Positions 11,501 to 21,061 are shown, counted from the first letter of the stretch. The stretch is DNA of 64,000 nucleotides from Acinetobacter brisouii CIP 110357 (GCF_000488275.1 NZ_KI530762.1:1706971-1770970), one strand, 5' to 3'. Notes: a model not told the origin generated them from the sequence alone. Made by a program: numbers and translations.

Positions 11501-12304
11501 TTGACCATGGGCTTACATACCCGTATTGATGAAACCATTCAGAAAGTCGTTGATTCTGCACATGTCGGTAACCTGTACATTAACCGTAATATTGTTGGTG
11601 CAGTAGTTGGTGTGCAACCGTTTGGTGGCGAAGGCTTGTCAGGTACAGGGCCAAAAGCAGGTGGCCCGTTGTATTTGTACCGCTTAATGCAAGATCACGC
11701 ATCAGCAGGTTTGACGACACCATTTGCGGTAAAAACCACATTGGTCGATCAAAATGCAACGGCAACGCAAAACTACCAAGCATTTAAAGCATGGGCTGCG
11801 AAAAACATCAGTGGCATCGACACAAATGCTGTTCCAAGCTTTATGGTCGATAAAATCTATGAATTGCAAGGCCCGACAGGTGAAAGCAACCAGTATGTGA
11901 TTTTGCCACGTGAACGTGTGTTGTCACTTGCAACCACTGAACAAGAACAAGTTTATCAACTGCTTGCCATTTTCGCAGTGAACTCAAAAGCACTGCTAAA
12001 ACGTGACAATGCATTCTTTGCCAAATATGCACAGTCATTGCCAAAATCCATTTTGGATGCCATCAAACTCACTGATGACATTGCCAAAGCTGACTACGAT
12101 GCTGTGCTGCATCACGGTTCGCAGCAAGAACTTGAAGCGCTACAAAAAGTCATGGCAACGCGCACAGGTGCAATTGTGGGCATTACCCACATGGCGAACA
12201 ACAGTGCGGATATTCCACTGGAACGTTTAGTGATTGAACGTGCGATTAGCATTAACACCGCAGCCGCGGGCGGTAACGCCAGCCTTATGACCATGACTGA
12301 CTAA
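8543..12304 (+). CDS. putA: Bifunctional proline dehydrogenase / delta-1-pyrroline-5-carboxylate dehydrogenase
   Basis: Oxidises proline to glutamate in two channelled steps. At 1253 residues it begins with a proline dehydrogenase barrel (about 120-490; RLVKGAYWDSE, and RRLLENGANTSFVNR for proline binding), followed by an aldehyde dehydrogenase domain (about 560-1040) with Glu822 in ETGGQN and catalytic Cys856 in GQRCSALR. A C-terminal ALDH-like tail (about 1070-1253) makes it longer than minimal PutA. The ribbon-helix-helix repressor domain of E. coli PutA is absent, so it cannot repress itself; the divergent Lrp protein is the likely regulator. The ATG after AGGACACGCGCC is the only good start. 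Confidence 0.95.
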   Translation: MMETEKVTATQSTTVTDITVFDEKNNFENTINQAWRRPEPEAVQQLLQFAQLPSELDKKIYELAFRLSSGLRERKASAGKAGIVQGLLQEFSLSSHEGVALMCLAEALLRIPDTATRDLLIRDKINQGNWKEHVGQSSLMFVNAAAWGLMLTGKIMQPQSGMSLSGVLTGILARSGRGIIRKAVDVAMRMMGEQFVTGETIEAALNHAKTLEAKGFRYSYDMLGEAAFTERDADRYMQDYVSAIHAIGKATTDKDVYTGAGISIKLSAIHPRYQRSQHDRVHTELYSRVLELARLAKQYNIGLNIDAEETDRLELSLELLERLCFEPDLADWKGIGFVIQAYQKRCFFVVDYIIDLAKRSKKRLMIRLVKGAYWDSEIKKAQIDGMSDYPVYTRKVHTDLSYIACAKKLLAEPDYIYPQFASHNAQTLATIYHLANPEKYYEGQYEFQCLHGMGEPLYENVVGSKAEGKLGVPCRIYAPVGTHETLLAYLVRRLLENGANTSFVNRIADQNLKIDDLIQSPIEEIEQDAKQDKIVGLKHPSIPFPKNLYSLDRTNSKGFDLANDSCLEELNAVAKQFAQHQWHSQALVAGQLAETRGNNQAVINPANHRDVVGHVNEATIEQVEQALQQAQSQHSTWQNTPIALRAQALERAADLMEERLLELLVLLCRESGKTYANAIAEVREAVDFLRYYTKQAQHFPNQKALQSLGTILCISPWNFPLAIFTGQIAAALVTGNCVIAKPAEQTPLVAFQAVKMLHEAGIPQAVLQFMPGQGETIGAKLSQDARISGIMFTGSTEVAKILQKTVAQRLTQQGQPVTLIAETGGQNAMIVDSSALTEQVVFDAVNSAFDSAGQRCSALRILCVQEDNAKTVLTMLKGAMQQLRVGNPYLLKTDIGPVIDAEAQQNIQRHISKMQGKGYPVHQLMFDQTATQAQLGQGTFVPPTLIELPNLNDLEREVFGPVLHVVTYKYGELDALMQQINAKGYGLTMGLHTRIDETIQKVVDSAHVGNLYINRNIVGAVVGVQPFGGEGLSGTGPKAGGPLYLYRLMQDHASAGLTTPFAVKTTLVDQNATATQNYQAFKAWAAKNISGIDTNAVPSFMVDKIYELQGPTGESNQYVILPRERVLSLATTEQEQVYQLLAIFAVNSKALLKRDNAFFAKYAQSLPKSILDAIKLTDDIAKADYDAVLHHGSQQELEALQKVMATRTGAIVGITHMANNSADIPLERLVIERAISINTAAAGGNASLMTMTD

Positions 12305-12340
12305 ACTTTTCATTCCTTATTTCCTGGCTCTCCCTTAGCA

Positions 12341-12378
12341 CCTCTGTAACTGTTTTGTTCGTTACAGAGGTTTTTTTA
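12341..12378 (+). terminator. Terminator of putA
   Basis: CCTCTGTAAC (12341-12350) pairs exactly with GTTACAGAGG (12361-12370), followed by seven T. Confidence 0.9.
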
Positions 12379-12463
12379 TTTCATACAATTGCAGCACAAA
12401 ACTAGGCTAAAGCAACCGAGTTTGTTAAGATGCCGTTTTCGTTTAACGTGTATTTTTTTGTTC

Positions 12464-13549
12464 ATGACCTCTGCATATCAACAACAACTGCAAGCCAAAG
12501 TCGAGCGTATCCGCACCCAGTTTGCCGAATTTCAAACGCCAAATCTTGAAGTGTTCGATTCTCCCGAACAGCATTTTCGTATGCGCGCAGAATTTCGCAT
12601 TTGGCATACCGACACAGATTTGTTTTATGCCATGTTTGAACGCAACACCGACAACAAAGAAAAACAAGTGGTACGTGTTGACAACTTCCCAATCGCAGCA
12701 CAAAGCATTAATGATTTAATGCCTGTGTTGTTAAATGCACTCAAAGCACAGTCTGAACTCCATCACCGTTTATTTGAAGTGGACTTCTTGGCAACGCTTA
12801 GCGGTGAAATGCTGGTGACACTGATCTATCACCGCAAACTCGATGAACAGTGGATTGCTGCGGCTAAAGCGCTTGAACAACAACTCAATATTAAAATTAT
12901 TGGTCGTAGCCGTGGGCAAAAACTGGTACTGAGCGATGACTTCGTGGTTGAACAGCTTGAAATCGATGGGCGTAACTATTTCTATAAGCAAATTGAAGGT
13001 GGCTTTACCCAGCCAAATGCCAAAGTCTGCGAAAAAATGCTGCACTGGGCATGCGATGTAGCAAATGATGCATCGGGACATTTGCTTGAGTTGTACTGTG
13101 GCAATGGTAATTTTACCCTACCGCTTTCACAAAAATTTGAGCGTATACTGGCAACCGAACTGGCAAAATCGTCAGTCCATGCTGCCGAGTGGAATATTGC
13201 CAAAAACCAGATTGAAAATATTCAGATTGCCCGTTTAGCTGCTGAAGAGTTTACCCAAGCCTTTCATGGCGAGCGTGAATTCCGTCGTTTACAGGAAGCA
13301 CAAATCAACTTAAGCGAATATCAGTTTGATACCGTGTTTGTCGATCCGCCGCGTGCAGGAATTGACGATGCCACCTTACAACTTTTACAGCAGTTTAAAC
13401 GCATCATTTATATTTCATGTAACCCAGACACTTTACATGACAACTTGAAAACTTTGAGTCAGACACACCGTATTCAACGTTTTGCTTTGTTTGATCAGTT
13501 CCCATATACCCACCATGTTGAAAGCGGCGTGTTGCTGGAAAAAATCTAA
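12464..13549 (+). CDS. trmA: tRNA (uracil-5-)-methyltransferase TrmA
   Basis: Makes m5U54 in the T loop of tRNA using SAM. From the ATG at 12464 it is 361 residues (E. coli 366). An upstream in-frame ATG at 12389 would add 25 hydrophobic residues not found in the family, and [12 protein letters not shown] matches family N-termini. [11 protein letters not shown] is near residue 35. The SAM motif is [13 protein letters not shown], then FVDPPRAG and the catalytic Cys in YISCNPDTL. It is monocistronic, between the putA and trmA terminators. Confidence 0.93.
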   Translation: MTSAYQQQLQAKVERIRTQFAEFQTPNLEVFDSPEQHFRMRAEFRIWHTDTDLFYAMFERNTDNKEKQVVRVDNFPIAAQSINDLMPVLLNALKAQSELHHRLFEVDFLATLSGEMLVTLIYHRKLDEQWIAAAKALEQQLNIKIIGRSRGQKLVLSDDFVVEQLEIDGRNYFYKQIEGGFTQPNAKVCEKMLHWACDVANDASGHLLELYCGNGNFTLPLSQKFERILATELAKSSVHAAEWNIAKNQIENIQIARLAAEEFTQAFHGEREFRRLQEAQINLSEYQFDTVFVDPPRAGIDDATLQLLQQFKRIIYISCNPDTLHDNLKTLSQTHRIQRFALFDQFPYTHHVESGVLLEKI

Positions 13550-13579
13550 ACTTTTAAGATCAAGCCACACAAAAAATTA

Positions 13580-13606
13580 AAGCCGATCAATGATCGGCTT
13601 TTTTTA
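13580..13606 (+). terminator. Terminator of trmA
   Basis: AAGCCGATC-AAT-GATCGGCTT followed by TTTTT, 30 bp after the trmA stop. Confidence 0.85.
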
Positions 13607-13960
13607 CGACAGAACATAATGAAAGAAGCCTTCAACCTGATTTCACTGAAAATTATTACTAAGGCTATTGAAAATAAATTAGGCAAGATGACGGAGTCTT
13701 ACAGTTTTCAGCGTATCTTAGGACCAACCTTCGGTTTGACCTGAGAAGTGCTGCTTCGCAAGGCTTTCGGGATGAGTGGCACAGCCACGCAAGGGCAACC
13801 AACTTGCGCAGCTCTGCTGCTCATTGCAAACTCGGTCAAATACCATTACTTTAATTAAGCCATTGAAAAATAGCATCTTTCCAATTCAGCCCTGACCTCA
13901 AACATGCAACTGACATTTTCGTGTATCCAATTTCTCTAGAAATTTAATATCTGATTATTG
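13607..13960. other. trmA-rutG intergenic region, with a GC-richer block
   Basis: A 354-bp convergent gap. About 13720-13850 is visibly richer in GC than the AT-rich flanks and could encode a 38-residue peptide on the minus strand (13708-13824) with no recognised relative. It may be a dispersed intergenic element, which I cannot test from one copy. A weak AATTTCT/AGAAATT hairpin (13929-13944) follows the rutG stop. Confidence 0.4.
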
Positions 13961-15307
13961 TTATTTAGATACAACCTGCGATTCGCTTAATGCAGGTTCT
14001 TGAGTCAATTTGGATTGCACCGCTTTTCGGTTTAAGACCAGATTCAATAAAATTGCAGCAAAGGTTGCCGTGCCAATCCCGCCCAAATCAAACTGCCCGA
14101 TATGCAATGAATAGTTGCCTGTCCCCATAATGATGGTGATTGCCGCCACCAGCATGTTGCCATTTTGAGCAAAATCAACCTGATTGCTCATCCAGATCCG
14201 AGCACCTGCAATGGTAATTAGACCAAAGACCACAATGGATGCACCACCCAAAATCGCCACAGGAATGGTACTGACCACAGCACCAAATTTTGGTGACAAG
14301 CCCAGTAACATTGCAAAAACACCCGCAATCACAAACACCAAAGTGGAATAAATACGCGTCGCTGCCATCACCCCGATATTCTCTGCATAGGTGGTCATAC
14401 CTGTACCACCAATCGATGCAGACAACGTGGTACACAAACCATCGGCAAAAAAAGCACGTCCCATATACGGCGAGATATTTTGTCCAGTCATGGCACTGAC
14501 GGCTTTGAAATGTCCCAAGTTTTCAGCGATCAGAATAATCGCCACAGGTGCAATCAACAGCATGGCATTTAAGCTAAATTCAGGGTGATGAAAGGTTGGC
14601 AGACCAAACCATGCAGCATTGGCAATCGGCGCAAAATCAATCGGCTTACCCAAACCCAAGACATTCGCCAAGATAAAATACAGCGCATATGACAACAACA
14701 AGCCAACCAGTAACAGTAAACGGCGTAACATACCTTTGGTAAAGACCGCAATCCCGCCAATACACAACACTGTCACCAGTGCCATCCATGTATCAAAGCT
14801 ATTGCCCGATACCCCTTTAATGGTCACAGGTGCGAGGTTCAACCCGATGATCATCACGATTGAACCCGTCACCACAGGTGGCAGCAAGTTTTCAATCCAT
14901 GCCGTGCCGATTTTCATAACCAGTAAACCAACCAGCATATAGACAATGCCGCAGGCAATAATTCCACCGAGTGCCAGTGCAATGTGTGGATTCACACCGA
15001 CTCCGTTATAACCTGTCACCGCAGCCACTGCACCAATAAACGCAAAACTTGAACCCAAATAACTTGGGACGCGTCCACCCGTGATCAGAAAGAAAATAAT
15101 TGTGCCGATACCTGTAATCAGCATGGTCAGACTTGGATCAAAACCCATCAACAATGGTGCAAGTACCGTTGCACCAAACATAGCGAAAGCATGCTGAATA
15201 CCTAACACAAGGGTTTGCCCTGCAGGTAGGTATTCATTAGTTGCAACAGGGGTTTGCTCCAGATTCCCTTGATAAGGTCGCCATTGATTAAACCAACTTT
15301 CTTTCAT
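13961..15307 (-). CDS. rutG: Pyrimidine permease, NCS2 family (RutG-type)
   Basis: A 448-residue inner-membrane protein with about 14 hydrophobic segments of the uracil/xanthine (NCS2) family. GIQHAFAMFGATVLAPLLMG opens it (about residues 36-55). AENLGHFKAVSAMTGQNI and GGTGMTTYAENIGVMA match the UraA substrate-site helices, with Glu in both. It is the last gene of the leftward rut unit, 30 bp after rutF. UraA proper has nearly the same sequence; the context makes RutG the better name. Confidence 0.88.
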   Translation of the reverse strand: MKESWFNQWRPYQGNLEQTPVATNEYLPAGQTLVLGIQHAFAMFGATVLAPLLMGFDPSLTMLITGIGTIIFFLITGGRVPSYLGSSFAFIGAVAAVTGYNGVGVNPHIALALGGIIACGIVYMLVGLLVMKIGTAWIENLLPPVVTGSIVMIIGLNLAPVTIKGVSGNSFDTWMALVTVLCIGGIAVFTKGMLRRLLLLVGLLLSYALYFILANVLGLGKPIDFAPIANAAWFGLPTFHHPEFSLNAMLLIAPVAIILIAENLGHFKAVSAMTGQNISPYMGRAFFADGLCTTLSASIGGTGMTTYAENIGVMAATRIYSTLVFVIAGVFAMLLGLSPKFGAVVSTIPVAILGGASIVVFGLITIAGARIWMSNQVDFAQNGNMLVAAITIIMGTGNYSLHIGQFDLGGIGTATFAAILLNLVLNRKAVQSKLTQEPALSESQVVSK

Positions 15308-15337
15308 AGTAATACTCCCTTGTTCATCAAGGTGTTG

Positions 15338-15928
15338 TCATGATTGATGGCGTGTCAAATGATGATAGGCACGATCAAAATAGATCAGCCCCTGCGCACC
15401 TGTATGATTGAGTTGTAAATCTTGCACTTCACAAAACAAAATGTCATGTGTGCCCATTGCCACGACTTGACTAATTTTACAGTCAAATGCCACCACTGCG
15501 TCAGTTAAAACAGGTGAACCTGTACTTAAAGATATCCATCGTCCTTGGGCAAAGCGCTCTGGCATTGGAGTTTTGCCACCAAACACATTTGACAGTTGTG
15601 TATGCTGCTGTGCCAATGTATTCACACATAGCACTTGGTTTGACTGGAATACAGGATACACCGATGCATTGCGGTTTAGGCACACCAATAGCGTCGGTGG
15701 GCTATCGGTTACACTACACACGGCTGAAGCAGTAAAACCTGCCCGACCTGCTTCACCATCGGTGGTGACAATATTTACGGCTGCCGCCAGATTACTCATG
15801 GCATTACGGAACTGTTGTTGGGTTGTATTTAACGCTGTCGCTGTTTTAAGAACATGATTTTCTGCTGCTTGTGTCATCATTTTATTCAATGCAGCAGCCG
15901 TTTGTGAACTCGGTTGTAAAATACTCAT
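15338..15928 (-). CDS. rutF: Flavin reductase RutF
   Basis: Supplies reduced FMN to the RutA monooxygenase using NADH. It is a flavin-reductase-like split-barrel protein: [38 protein letters not shown] and [10 protein letters not shown] match E. coli RutF closely. At 196 residues it is about 30 longer than the E. coli protein because of an N-terminal Gln/Thr/Ala-rich extension. An internal Met could be the true start but lacks an obvious ribosome site, while GGAG precedes the ATG at 15928. It lies between rutC and rutG. Confidence 0.92.
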   Translation of the reverse strand: MSILQPSSQTAAALNKMMTQAAENHVLKTATALNTTQQQFRNAMSNLAAAVNIVTTDGEAGRAGFTASAVCSVTDSPPTLLVCLNRNASVYPVFQSNQVLCVNTLAQQHTQLSNVFGGKTPMPERFAQGRWISLSTGSPVLTDAVVAFDCKISQVVAMGTHDILFCEVQDLQLNHTGAQGLIYFDRAYHHLTRHQS

Positions 15929-15995
15929 GGTTTGCTCCTTGCATACATCGCGGTTGCCCCTTTAAACAGGGTCAAATCACTGCCTGAAAAGTTGA

Positions 15996-16376
15996 TTAAA
16001 GATGTGCAACTGAAGCAATTTCAACCAAGGCTTCAGCTTTGACCAAACCACATTGAATGCAATAACGTGCGGGTTTGTCGTTCGGGAAAAATTCGGCATA
16101 GACCTGATTAATCGCGGCGTAGTCCGCCCAGTCTTTAATAAAAATCGAATTAAAGGTCACGTCATCCATACTACCACCCGCAGTGACAATCACCTTTTGA
16201 ATGGTTTCCAACACATAACGGGCTTGTGCTGCGGCATCACCAACATGCACCACATCGTTATTGGCATCGAGGGGCAATGTGCCTGAGACATAGACAATAT
16301 TGTTGGCTTCGGTTGCAGGGACATATGGCGCAAGCGGTTTACCTGTTCCTTCTGGAATAATCACATTTTTTGGCAT
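15996..16376 (-). CDS. rutC: RutC, YjgF/UK114 family aminoacrylate deaminase
   Basis: A 126-residue trimer-forming YjgF-family protein proposed to act on 3-aminoacrylate peracid or aminoacrylate in the Rut pathway. It starts [20 protein letters not shown], as in E. coli RutC, and has the conserved [14 protein letters not shown] near the end with Cys and Arg in the ligand pocket region (PARYCIQCG). GGAG lies upstream of the ATG. It starts 12 bp after the rutB stop. Confidence 0.93.
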   Translation of the reverse strand: MPKNVIIPEGTGKPLAPYVPATEANNIVYVSGTLPLDANNDVVHVGDAAAQARYVLETIQKVIVTAGGSMDDVTFNSIFIKDWADYAAINQVYAEFFPNDKPARYCIQCGLVKAEALVEIASVAHL

Positions 16377-16388
16377 GGCAAAATCTCC

Positions 16389-17129
16389 TTAAACCGCTTC
16401 AGCTTTGGGTTGAGCAACTGGGTCAAAACTTTCTGCAAAATTTTGTGTGTCAGACACCCAACCGAAGAAGGTTTTGACATTAAATAAAGTCGCTTCATGC
16501 ACTTCGACTGGCCCTGCCTGATAGCAGGCATCATCGAGCAGCACCCCGAAATATTCCAAAAAGAAACCATCACGCAAGGTTGATTCCACACAGACGTTGG
16601 TCGCAATGCCTGTAAACACCAGATTGCGAATGCCTTTGGCTCGCAAAATGCTGTCGAGTTGCGTATGAAAGAAACCGCTATATCGAGGTTTTTCAATCAC
16701 AATATCTTGTGGCGCAGGTTGCAGCTCATCAATCAGTTCATAATCCCAACCGCCTTTAGACAAGAGCTTGCCTTGTAGTTCGGGCTTTTTCTTCATGGTC
16801 TTAATGGCATTGGATTTATGAAAATTCGGAGAGCCTTCGCCACCTGCTTCGACATAGTCAGCATCCCAACCATTTTTAAAGAAAATCACCTGAATGCCCA
16901 CAGCATGCGCTACATCAATCGCCTTTTGAATTTGTTGTACGACTGGCTGGGTTTTCGATACATCAAACCCTGCCAAATCCAGATAGCCACCTAAACTGGT
17001 ATAGGCATTTTGCATATCCACCACGATGAGCGCAGTTTGTTTGGCATCAAGCTGAATCGACTCAGGTTCCGCTTTTAAAATCGGTGCAGTGGCTGGGGTA
17101 AAACTGGCACGGATCGTTGAATGGTTCAT
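16389..17129 (-). CDS. rutB: Ureidoacrylate amidohydrolase RutB
   Basis: Hydrolyses (Z)-3-ureidoacrylate peracid to aminoacrylate peracid, CO2 and ammonia. It is 246 residues of isochorismatase fold. The Asp-Lys-Cys triad is visible: Asp in VVDMQNAY, Lys in EKPRYSGF and Cys in [15 protein letters not shown]. The start overlaps the rutA stop by 4 bp (ATGA), so translation is probably coupled. Confidence 0.94.
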   Translation of the reverse strand: MNHSTIRASFTPATAPILKAEPESIQLDAKQTALIVVDMQNAYTSLGGYLDLAGFDVSKTQPVVQQIQKAIDVAHAVGIQVIFFKNGWDADYVEAGGEGSPNFHKSNAIKTMKKKPELQGKLLSKGGWDYELIDELQPAPQDIVIEKPRYSGFFHTQLDSILRAKGIRNLVFTGIATNVCVESTLRDGFFLEYFGVLLDDACYQAGPVEVHEATLFNVKTFFGWVSDTQNFAESFDPVAQPKAEAV

Positions 17130-18244
17130 GCGCTTTTCTCCATAGAAAAATCAGTCACTTGGCTTGGGACAATACTGTCTGCCAAAGTACGGCTTTTCAT
17201 GAGTGGTTGAATTTTTTCACCAAAATCTTTAACCCCTAAAACAAAGTCATCGAAGGTCAGCAAAATGCCATCTGTGCCTTTGACTTCGGCAATTTCATCC
17301 AGCATGGCAGCCACTTTGACATAAGAACCCACTAAAGTTCCCATGTTGATATTCACAGGTGAAACGCTCGAAGCCATGTGACGAATATTGGTATCACTGC
17401 CTGAAATCTTATCTTTGCCTCCCTGATCTTGCAGCCAAGCAATCGCTTGCATGTCTGCACCCTCGTTATAGCTTTGCCATTTTGCGAAAGCCTGTTCATC
17501 GGTTTCATCTGCAATCACCATAAACAGCACAAAGGTACTGACATCACGCCCAGTTTTATCGGTTTGTGCTTTCAGGCGGTCATTGATTGAGGCATAAGCG
17601 GTTGGCGTATTGACGCCCTTACCAAAGACAAAGTTATAGTCGGCATATTGTACGGAGAATGCCAAACCCTCATCGGACTGACCTGCACAAATAATTTTTA
17701 AATCTTTGGATGGCTGAGGTTTCACCTGACAGTCATCCATTTGGAAAAATTCGCCTTTAAAGTCCGACTTTCCTGTCGCCCAAAGCTCTTTTAATACTTG
17801 AACATATTCCGACAAATACTGATAGCGCTTGCCAAAATACTCATCGCCTGGCCACATACCCATTTGGCTGTATTCGGGGCGTTGCCAGCCTGTAACGACA
17901 TTCAGACCAAAGCGCCCATTAGAAATCGAATCCAGTGTCGCTGCCATACGCGCTACAATTGCAGGGGGCATGACCAGTGTCGCTGCGGTTGCATAAATCT
18001 TGATTTTAGATGTGACGGCTGCCAGACCTGACATTAAGGTAAAGCTTTCTAGGTTATAGTCCCAAAACTCGGTTTCACCGCCGAAACCCCGCAACTTGAT
18101 CATCGATAAGGCAAAATCAAAACCATACTGCTCTGCGCTTTGTACAATTTCCTTGTTCAGCTCAAAGGTCGGTTTGTACTGTGGTGCATTTTTAGAAATG
18201 AGCCAACCATTGTTACCAATCGGACAAAAAACACCTACTTGCAT
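17126..18244 (-). CDS. rutA: Pyrimidine monooxygenase RutA
   Basis: A flavin-dependent, luciferase-family enzyme that opens the uracil ring, the first step of the Rut pathway. From ATG 18244 it is 372 residues, beginning [16 protein letters not shown], as conserved in the family. A longer form from 18280 is possible, but the extra 12 residues are not conserved. [27 protein letters not shown] and [10 protein letters not shown] are RutA hallmarks. It leads the rutA-B-C-F-G unit and is divergent from rutR; a RutR-type site lies at 18389. Confidence 0.94.
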   Translation of the reverse strand: MQVGVFCPIGNNGWLISKNAPQYKPTFELNKEIVQSAEQYGFDFALSMIKLRGFGGETEFWDYNLESFTLMSGLAAVTSKIKIYATAATLVMPPAIVARMAATLDSISNGRFGLNVVTGWQRPEYSQMGMWPGDEYFGKRYQYLSEYVQVLKELWATGKSDFKGEFFQMDDCQVKPQPSKDLKIICAGQSDEGLAFSVQYADYNFVFGKGVNTPTAYASINDRLKAQTDKTGRDVSTFVLFMVIADETDEQAFAKWQSYNEGADMQAIAWLQDQGGKDKISGSDTNIRHMASSVSPVNINMGTLVGSYVKVAAMLDEIAEVKGTDGILLTFDDFVLGVKDFGEKIQPLMKSRTLADSIVPSQVTDFSMEKSA

Positions 18245-18388
18245 ACTGACACCTCGTTTATTCATAAGTGTAAAAATCAAGACTGTGGTGCACTCACAGA
18301 ATTTGTATTATCAATTAAGCAATTTAAATGCCAATATTTTTTATTATTAAATTTCAATATATTGAGTTTATCTTATGGTTTTATTATT

Positions 18389-18405
18389 TAGACCATTTAG
18401 TCCAA
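18389..18405. promoter_or_regulatory. RutR-type operator in the rutA-rutR gap
   Basis: TAGACCATTTAGTCCAA; 14 of 17 bases equal the site at 20607-20623. It resembles the E. coli RutR consensus TTGACCAnnTGGTCAA. It lies about 145 bp from the rutA start and 128 bp from the rutR start. Confidence 0.6.
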
Positions 18406-18532
18406 CTATTATCTAATTTGAAACACACACGCACAAGTCTCGTGCATTTTTTGCGCACTAATCTTTCAGTGATACCTATTTCAGTACAAGGATTTGCTAC
18501 AATTGCCTGAAAATAGAATCAGGTTAGACCCG

Positions 18533-19180
18533 ATGCACAATGAGCCACTTATTTCTGTAAAAAAAAGTAGAAATGCACAACAAAAACAACAACTGATTTT
18601 GCAAGCAGCACTGGATGTTTTCTCGACTTATGGTCTACAAGGTGCAAGCATGGAACAGATTGCCGATGTGGCAGGTATTTCCAAATCAAATCTGTTTTAT
18701 TATTTTGCAGGGAAAGATGATTTATATGTCGCGGTACTGTCACAAGTACTGACTGCATGGTTAATGCCGCTGAATCAAATGGAAAAACAGCAAGACCCTG
18801 CGCAGGCACTGGGCAATTATATTGAAGCCAAATTTCAGCTTGCGAAAGATTCTCCACAAGCGTCGCGTTTATATGCGCTGGAAATGATGCAAGGCGCGCC
18901 GCATATCAGTACGATTTTAAAAAGTTCACTGAAAAAACTGATACAGCAAAAAACTGCAGTCATTAATGACTGGATTGAACAAGGTCGTTTAAAGCCTGTA
19001 TCAGCGCTGCACTTAATTATTCATATTTGGGCAGTGACACAGCACTATTCGGATTTTGCAGTACAAACTCAAGCCATTTCAGGCAAAACCCTTAAAAATA
19101 AAAACTTCTATCAGGAAGCGTTGGCAACTTCGAAGCAACTCTTGATTGAGAGTCTTATTCCTGCGGCGGCTGAAAGTTAA
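18533..19180 (+). CDS. rutR: TetR-family pyrimidine regulator RutR
   Basis: A 215-residue TetR protein. The N-terminal HTH ASMEQIADVAGISKSNLFYY is near residue 40, and the C-terminal domain shares the RutR pattern (DSPQASRLYALEMMQGAP; HIWAVTQHYSDFA) seen in E. coli, where uracil and thymine release it from DNA. I chose ATG 18533; an in-frame TTG at 18494 would add 13 residues. It sits between the two rut transcription units, convergent with rutE. Confidence 0.9.
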   Translation: MHNEPLISVKKSRNAQQKQQLILQAALDVFSTYGLQGASMEQIADVAGISKSNLFYYFAGKDDLYVAVLSQVLTAWLMPLNQMEKQQDPAQALGNYIEAKFQLAKDSPQASRLYALEMMQGAPHISTILKSSLKKLIQQKTAVINDWIEQGRLKPVSALHLIIHIWAVTQHYSDFAVQTQAISGKTLKNKNFYQEALATSKQLLIESLIPAAAES

Positions 19181-19205
19181 GATGACAGGCATCACCTGCC
19201 ATCTT
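19179..19205. terminator. Hairpin between convergent rutR and rutE
   Basis: AAGATGACAGG pairs with CCTGCCATCTT (one mismatch) across a CATCA loop, starting at the rutR stop codon. Flanking U tracts are poor, so terminator function is uncertain. Confidence 0.45.
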
Positions 19206-19213
19206 GGAAAAAT

Positions 19214-19813
19214 TTAAATGATTTGACAGGCATCTTCAAAACTTAACCGTGGCAAACGCCCATAAAGTTTCTCAGGATTGCCGTAACCGATATTGATCAA
19301 CAGATTGCTTTTCCATGTGGTGCCTGACAAAAAGGTTTCATCCACTAAAGTTGGGTTAAAGCCCGACATTGGGCCTGTGTCCAAACCCAAACTACGACAT
19401 GCCAAAATTAAATAAGCGGCTTGCATGGAGCTATTACGAAAAGCAGTTTCATGTGCGAGTTCAGGGCTAGAAGTAAACCATGATTTGGCATTGCCATGTG
19501 GAAATAACTCAGGCAGTTTTTCATAAAACTCGCTGTCATACGCCACCAAAACTGTCACAGGCGCAGTCATGGTTTTTTCTACATTGCCTGAAGATAACGC
19601 AGGTTTAAGTTTGGCTTTGGCTTCTGCACTTTGAATAAACACAAACCGCGCAGGTGAACAGTTGGCCGAAGTTGGCGCCATTTTCAGCAAATCATAAAGC
19701 TCCTGAAGCAACTCAGGTGCAATGACTTTATCTTGCCATGCATTATGCGTCCGCGCTTCGCTAAACAATTTTTCTAAAGCATATTCTTCCAGTTTTAAAC
19801 TCAAACTATTCAT
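19214..19813 (-). CDS. rutE: Malonic semialdehyde reductase RutE (nitroreductase fold)
   Basis: Reduces toxic malonic semialdehyde to 3-hydroxypropionate in the last Rut step. It is 199 residues (E. coli 196). [10 protein letters not shown] near the start, [16 protein letters not shown] and [11 protein letters not shown] match RutE. It follows rutD by 15 bp. In E. coli it lies inside rutABCDEFG; here it forms a separate rutDE unit on the far side of rutR. Confidence 0.92.
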   Translation of the reverse strand: MNSLSLKLEEYALEKLFSEARTHNAWQDKVIAPELLQELYDLLKMAPTSANCSPARFVFIQSAEAKAKLKPALSSGNVEKTMTAPVTVLVAYDSEFYEKLPELFPHGNAKSWFTSSPELAHETAFRNSSMQAAYLILACRSLGLDTGPMSGFNPTLVDETFLSGTTWKSNLLINIGYGNPEKLYGRLPRLSFEDACQII

Positions 19814-19828
19814 GACTTTTTCCTTGAT

Positions 19829-20602
19829 TTAAGAACATAAATATTGCAATACACACGAATTAAACCAATCTGCTTGGGTCACACTGCTGGCGTGCCCACC
19901 TGTTGGGTACAACTCAAAATCTGCATGGGGAATTAAGCGGGAAAGTGCCAGACCACGTTGCCAAGGCGCCAAAAAATCATCCTGATTGGCAATCACCAAA
20001 ACTGGATGAGACACCTCTCGTGCAGTCTGTTCAGGCTGATATTGACGTAATGCCGCCAACCGTTTTTCTACATTTTCTAAAGGTGCAAAATGGGCAATCG
20101 CCTGTTGCTCCTGCTGGCACAGTTGTAAATCATGCGTTGAAATCCACGTAGGCGGATACAAAAACAAGGCTTGTGCCTGCACATAAGCCGCAACGCCTGC
20201 TTGCCGTAACAACGTCAAACGTGTAGCAAAACAACGGTTGGTATGTGCATCAAGCCGATCCCATGCATTGACCACGACCAGTTTCTCTACAAGTTGTGGT
20301 ACTTGACGTGCGAGCTCCAAACCAATAAAACCACCCAAAGCATGCCCAATAAAATGACACTGAGTGATTTTTTGCTCTTCTAAAATCTGCCGTAACTCAT
20401 CTGCCATCATGGGTAAGTTATACCCGTCTGGTAAGATTTCACTCTCAGGTAAAACCCCAGTCTGATCATAGGTCAGCACATGGAACTGTTGCTGCAAATG
20501 AGTAATTTGTGCTTGCCAGTACTGCGCATGTCCACCCAAACCCGAACTCAACACCACTGTTTTGGCTTGAGAGCGTACTGACCGATAAAAAGAAACTGCC
20601 AT
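19829..20602 (-). CDS. rutD: Aminoacrylate hydrolase RutD
   Basis: A 257-residue alpha/beta-hydrolase-fold protein that speeds hydrolysis of aminoacrylate to malonic semialdehyde. The nucleophile elbow reads GHALGG, with Ala in place of Ser; E. coli RutD has the same change, so this supports the name rather than indicating damage. SSGLGGHAQYW and the late GGHASSV match as well. No Shine-Dalgarno sequence precedes the ATG; a RutR-type site ends only 5 bp upstream of it. It is first in the rutD-rutE unit. Confidence 0.9.
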   Translation of the reverse strand: MAVSFYRSVRSQAKTVVLSSGLGGHAQYWQAQITHLQQQFHVLTYDQTGVLPESEILPDGYNLPMMADELRQILEEQKITQCHFIGHALGGFIGLELARQVPQLVEKLVVVNAWDRLDAHTNRCFATRLTLLRQAGVAAYVQAQALFLYPPTWISTHDLQLCQQEQQAIAHFAPLENVEKRLAALRQYQPEQTAREVSHPVLVIANQDDFLAPWQRGLALSRLIPHADFELYPTGGHASSVTQADWFNSCVLQYLCS

Positions 20603-20606
20603 TTTT

Positions 20607-20623
20607 TAAACCAAATAGTCCAA
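20607..20623. promoter_or_regulatory. RutR-type operator abutting the rutD start
   Basis: TAAACCAAATAGTCCAA, 14 of 17 bases identical to the site at 18389-18405. It is immediately upstream of the rutD ATG, where it takes the place of a ribosome site. A possible promoter (TGGCAT, 17 nt, TAATAA on the minus strand) would start transcription inside it. Confidence 0.6.
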
Positions 20624-21061
20624 ATTTATTATTTTAGTAGCAATAAAAATGCCAGTTTTAGAATGGTGAATTATTGTATTGCCTTATAAATCTTTTATTT
20701 ATATTAAAAAATAATATACTTAGCAGATTTTTTTAAATCCAATCAAGGCAGGTGTTTTTAAAATTTATACCAAAAAATAAAATTTATAACTTATTCAACC
20801 TCAAGCATAATTTCAATTTTGAAGCATCAATAGCTCACTTGAATGTTTGATTGATCAAATCACGCCATACGGGTCAGAGCCATGAATTTGTAAATAAATA
20901 TGACAACGATCATAAATTTATTTACTTGTTTTTGATTACAATTTCATGAAAACCACTATTGCTTAACACAATCTCCATTTTTCCTATAACTTTAGCCAAC
21001 TTGTTTTTTTATTTTTTTAAATTATATTCCGAACTATCTTAGGTTGCGTTACGAAGGCTTT
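20624..21061. other. AT-rich gap between rutD and a small gene
   Basis: Very AT-rich, with long A and T runs. Apart from the rutD promoter region I see no gene, repeat or strong hairpin. Confidence 0.5.

Noticed and set aside
8607..12294. Many short frames inside putA on both strands
   Set aside because: They are shadows of a strongly conserved long gene and have no ribosome sites.
12389..12463. Longer trmA start
   Set aside because: The extra 25 residues overlap the end of the putA terminator region, lack family similarity, and the ATG at 12464 matches known N-termini.
19829..20602. RutD as a dead hydrolase because Ala replaces the nucleophile Ser
   Set aside because: E. coli RutD has the same Ala in the GHALG elbow, so this is a family trait.
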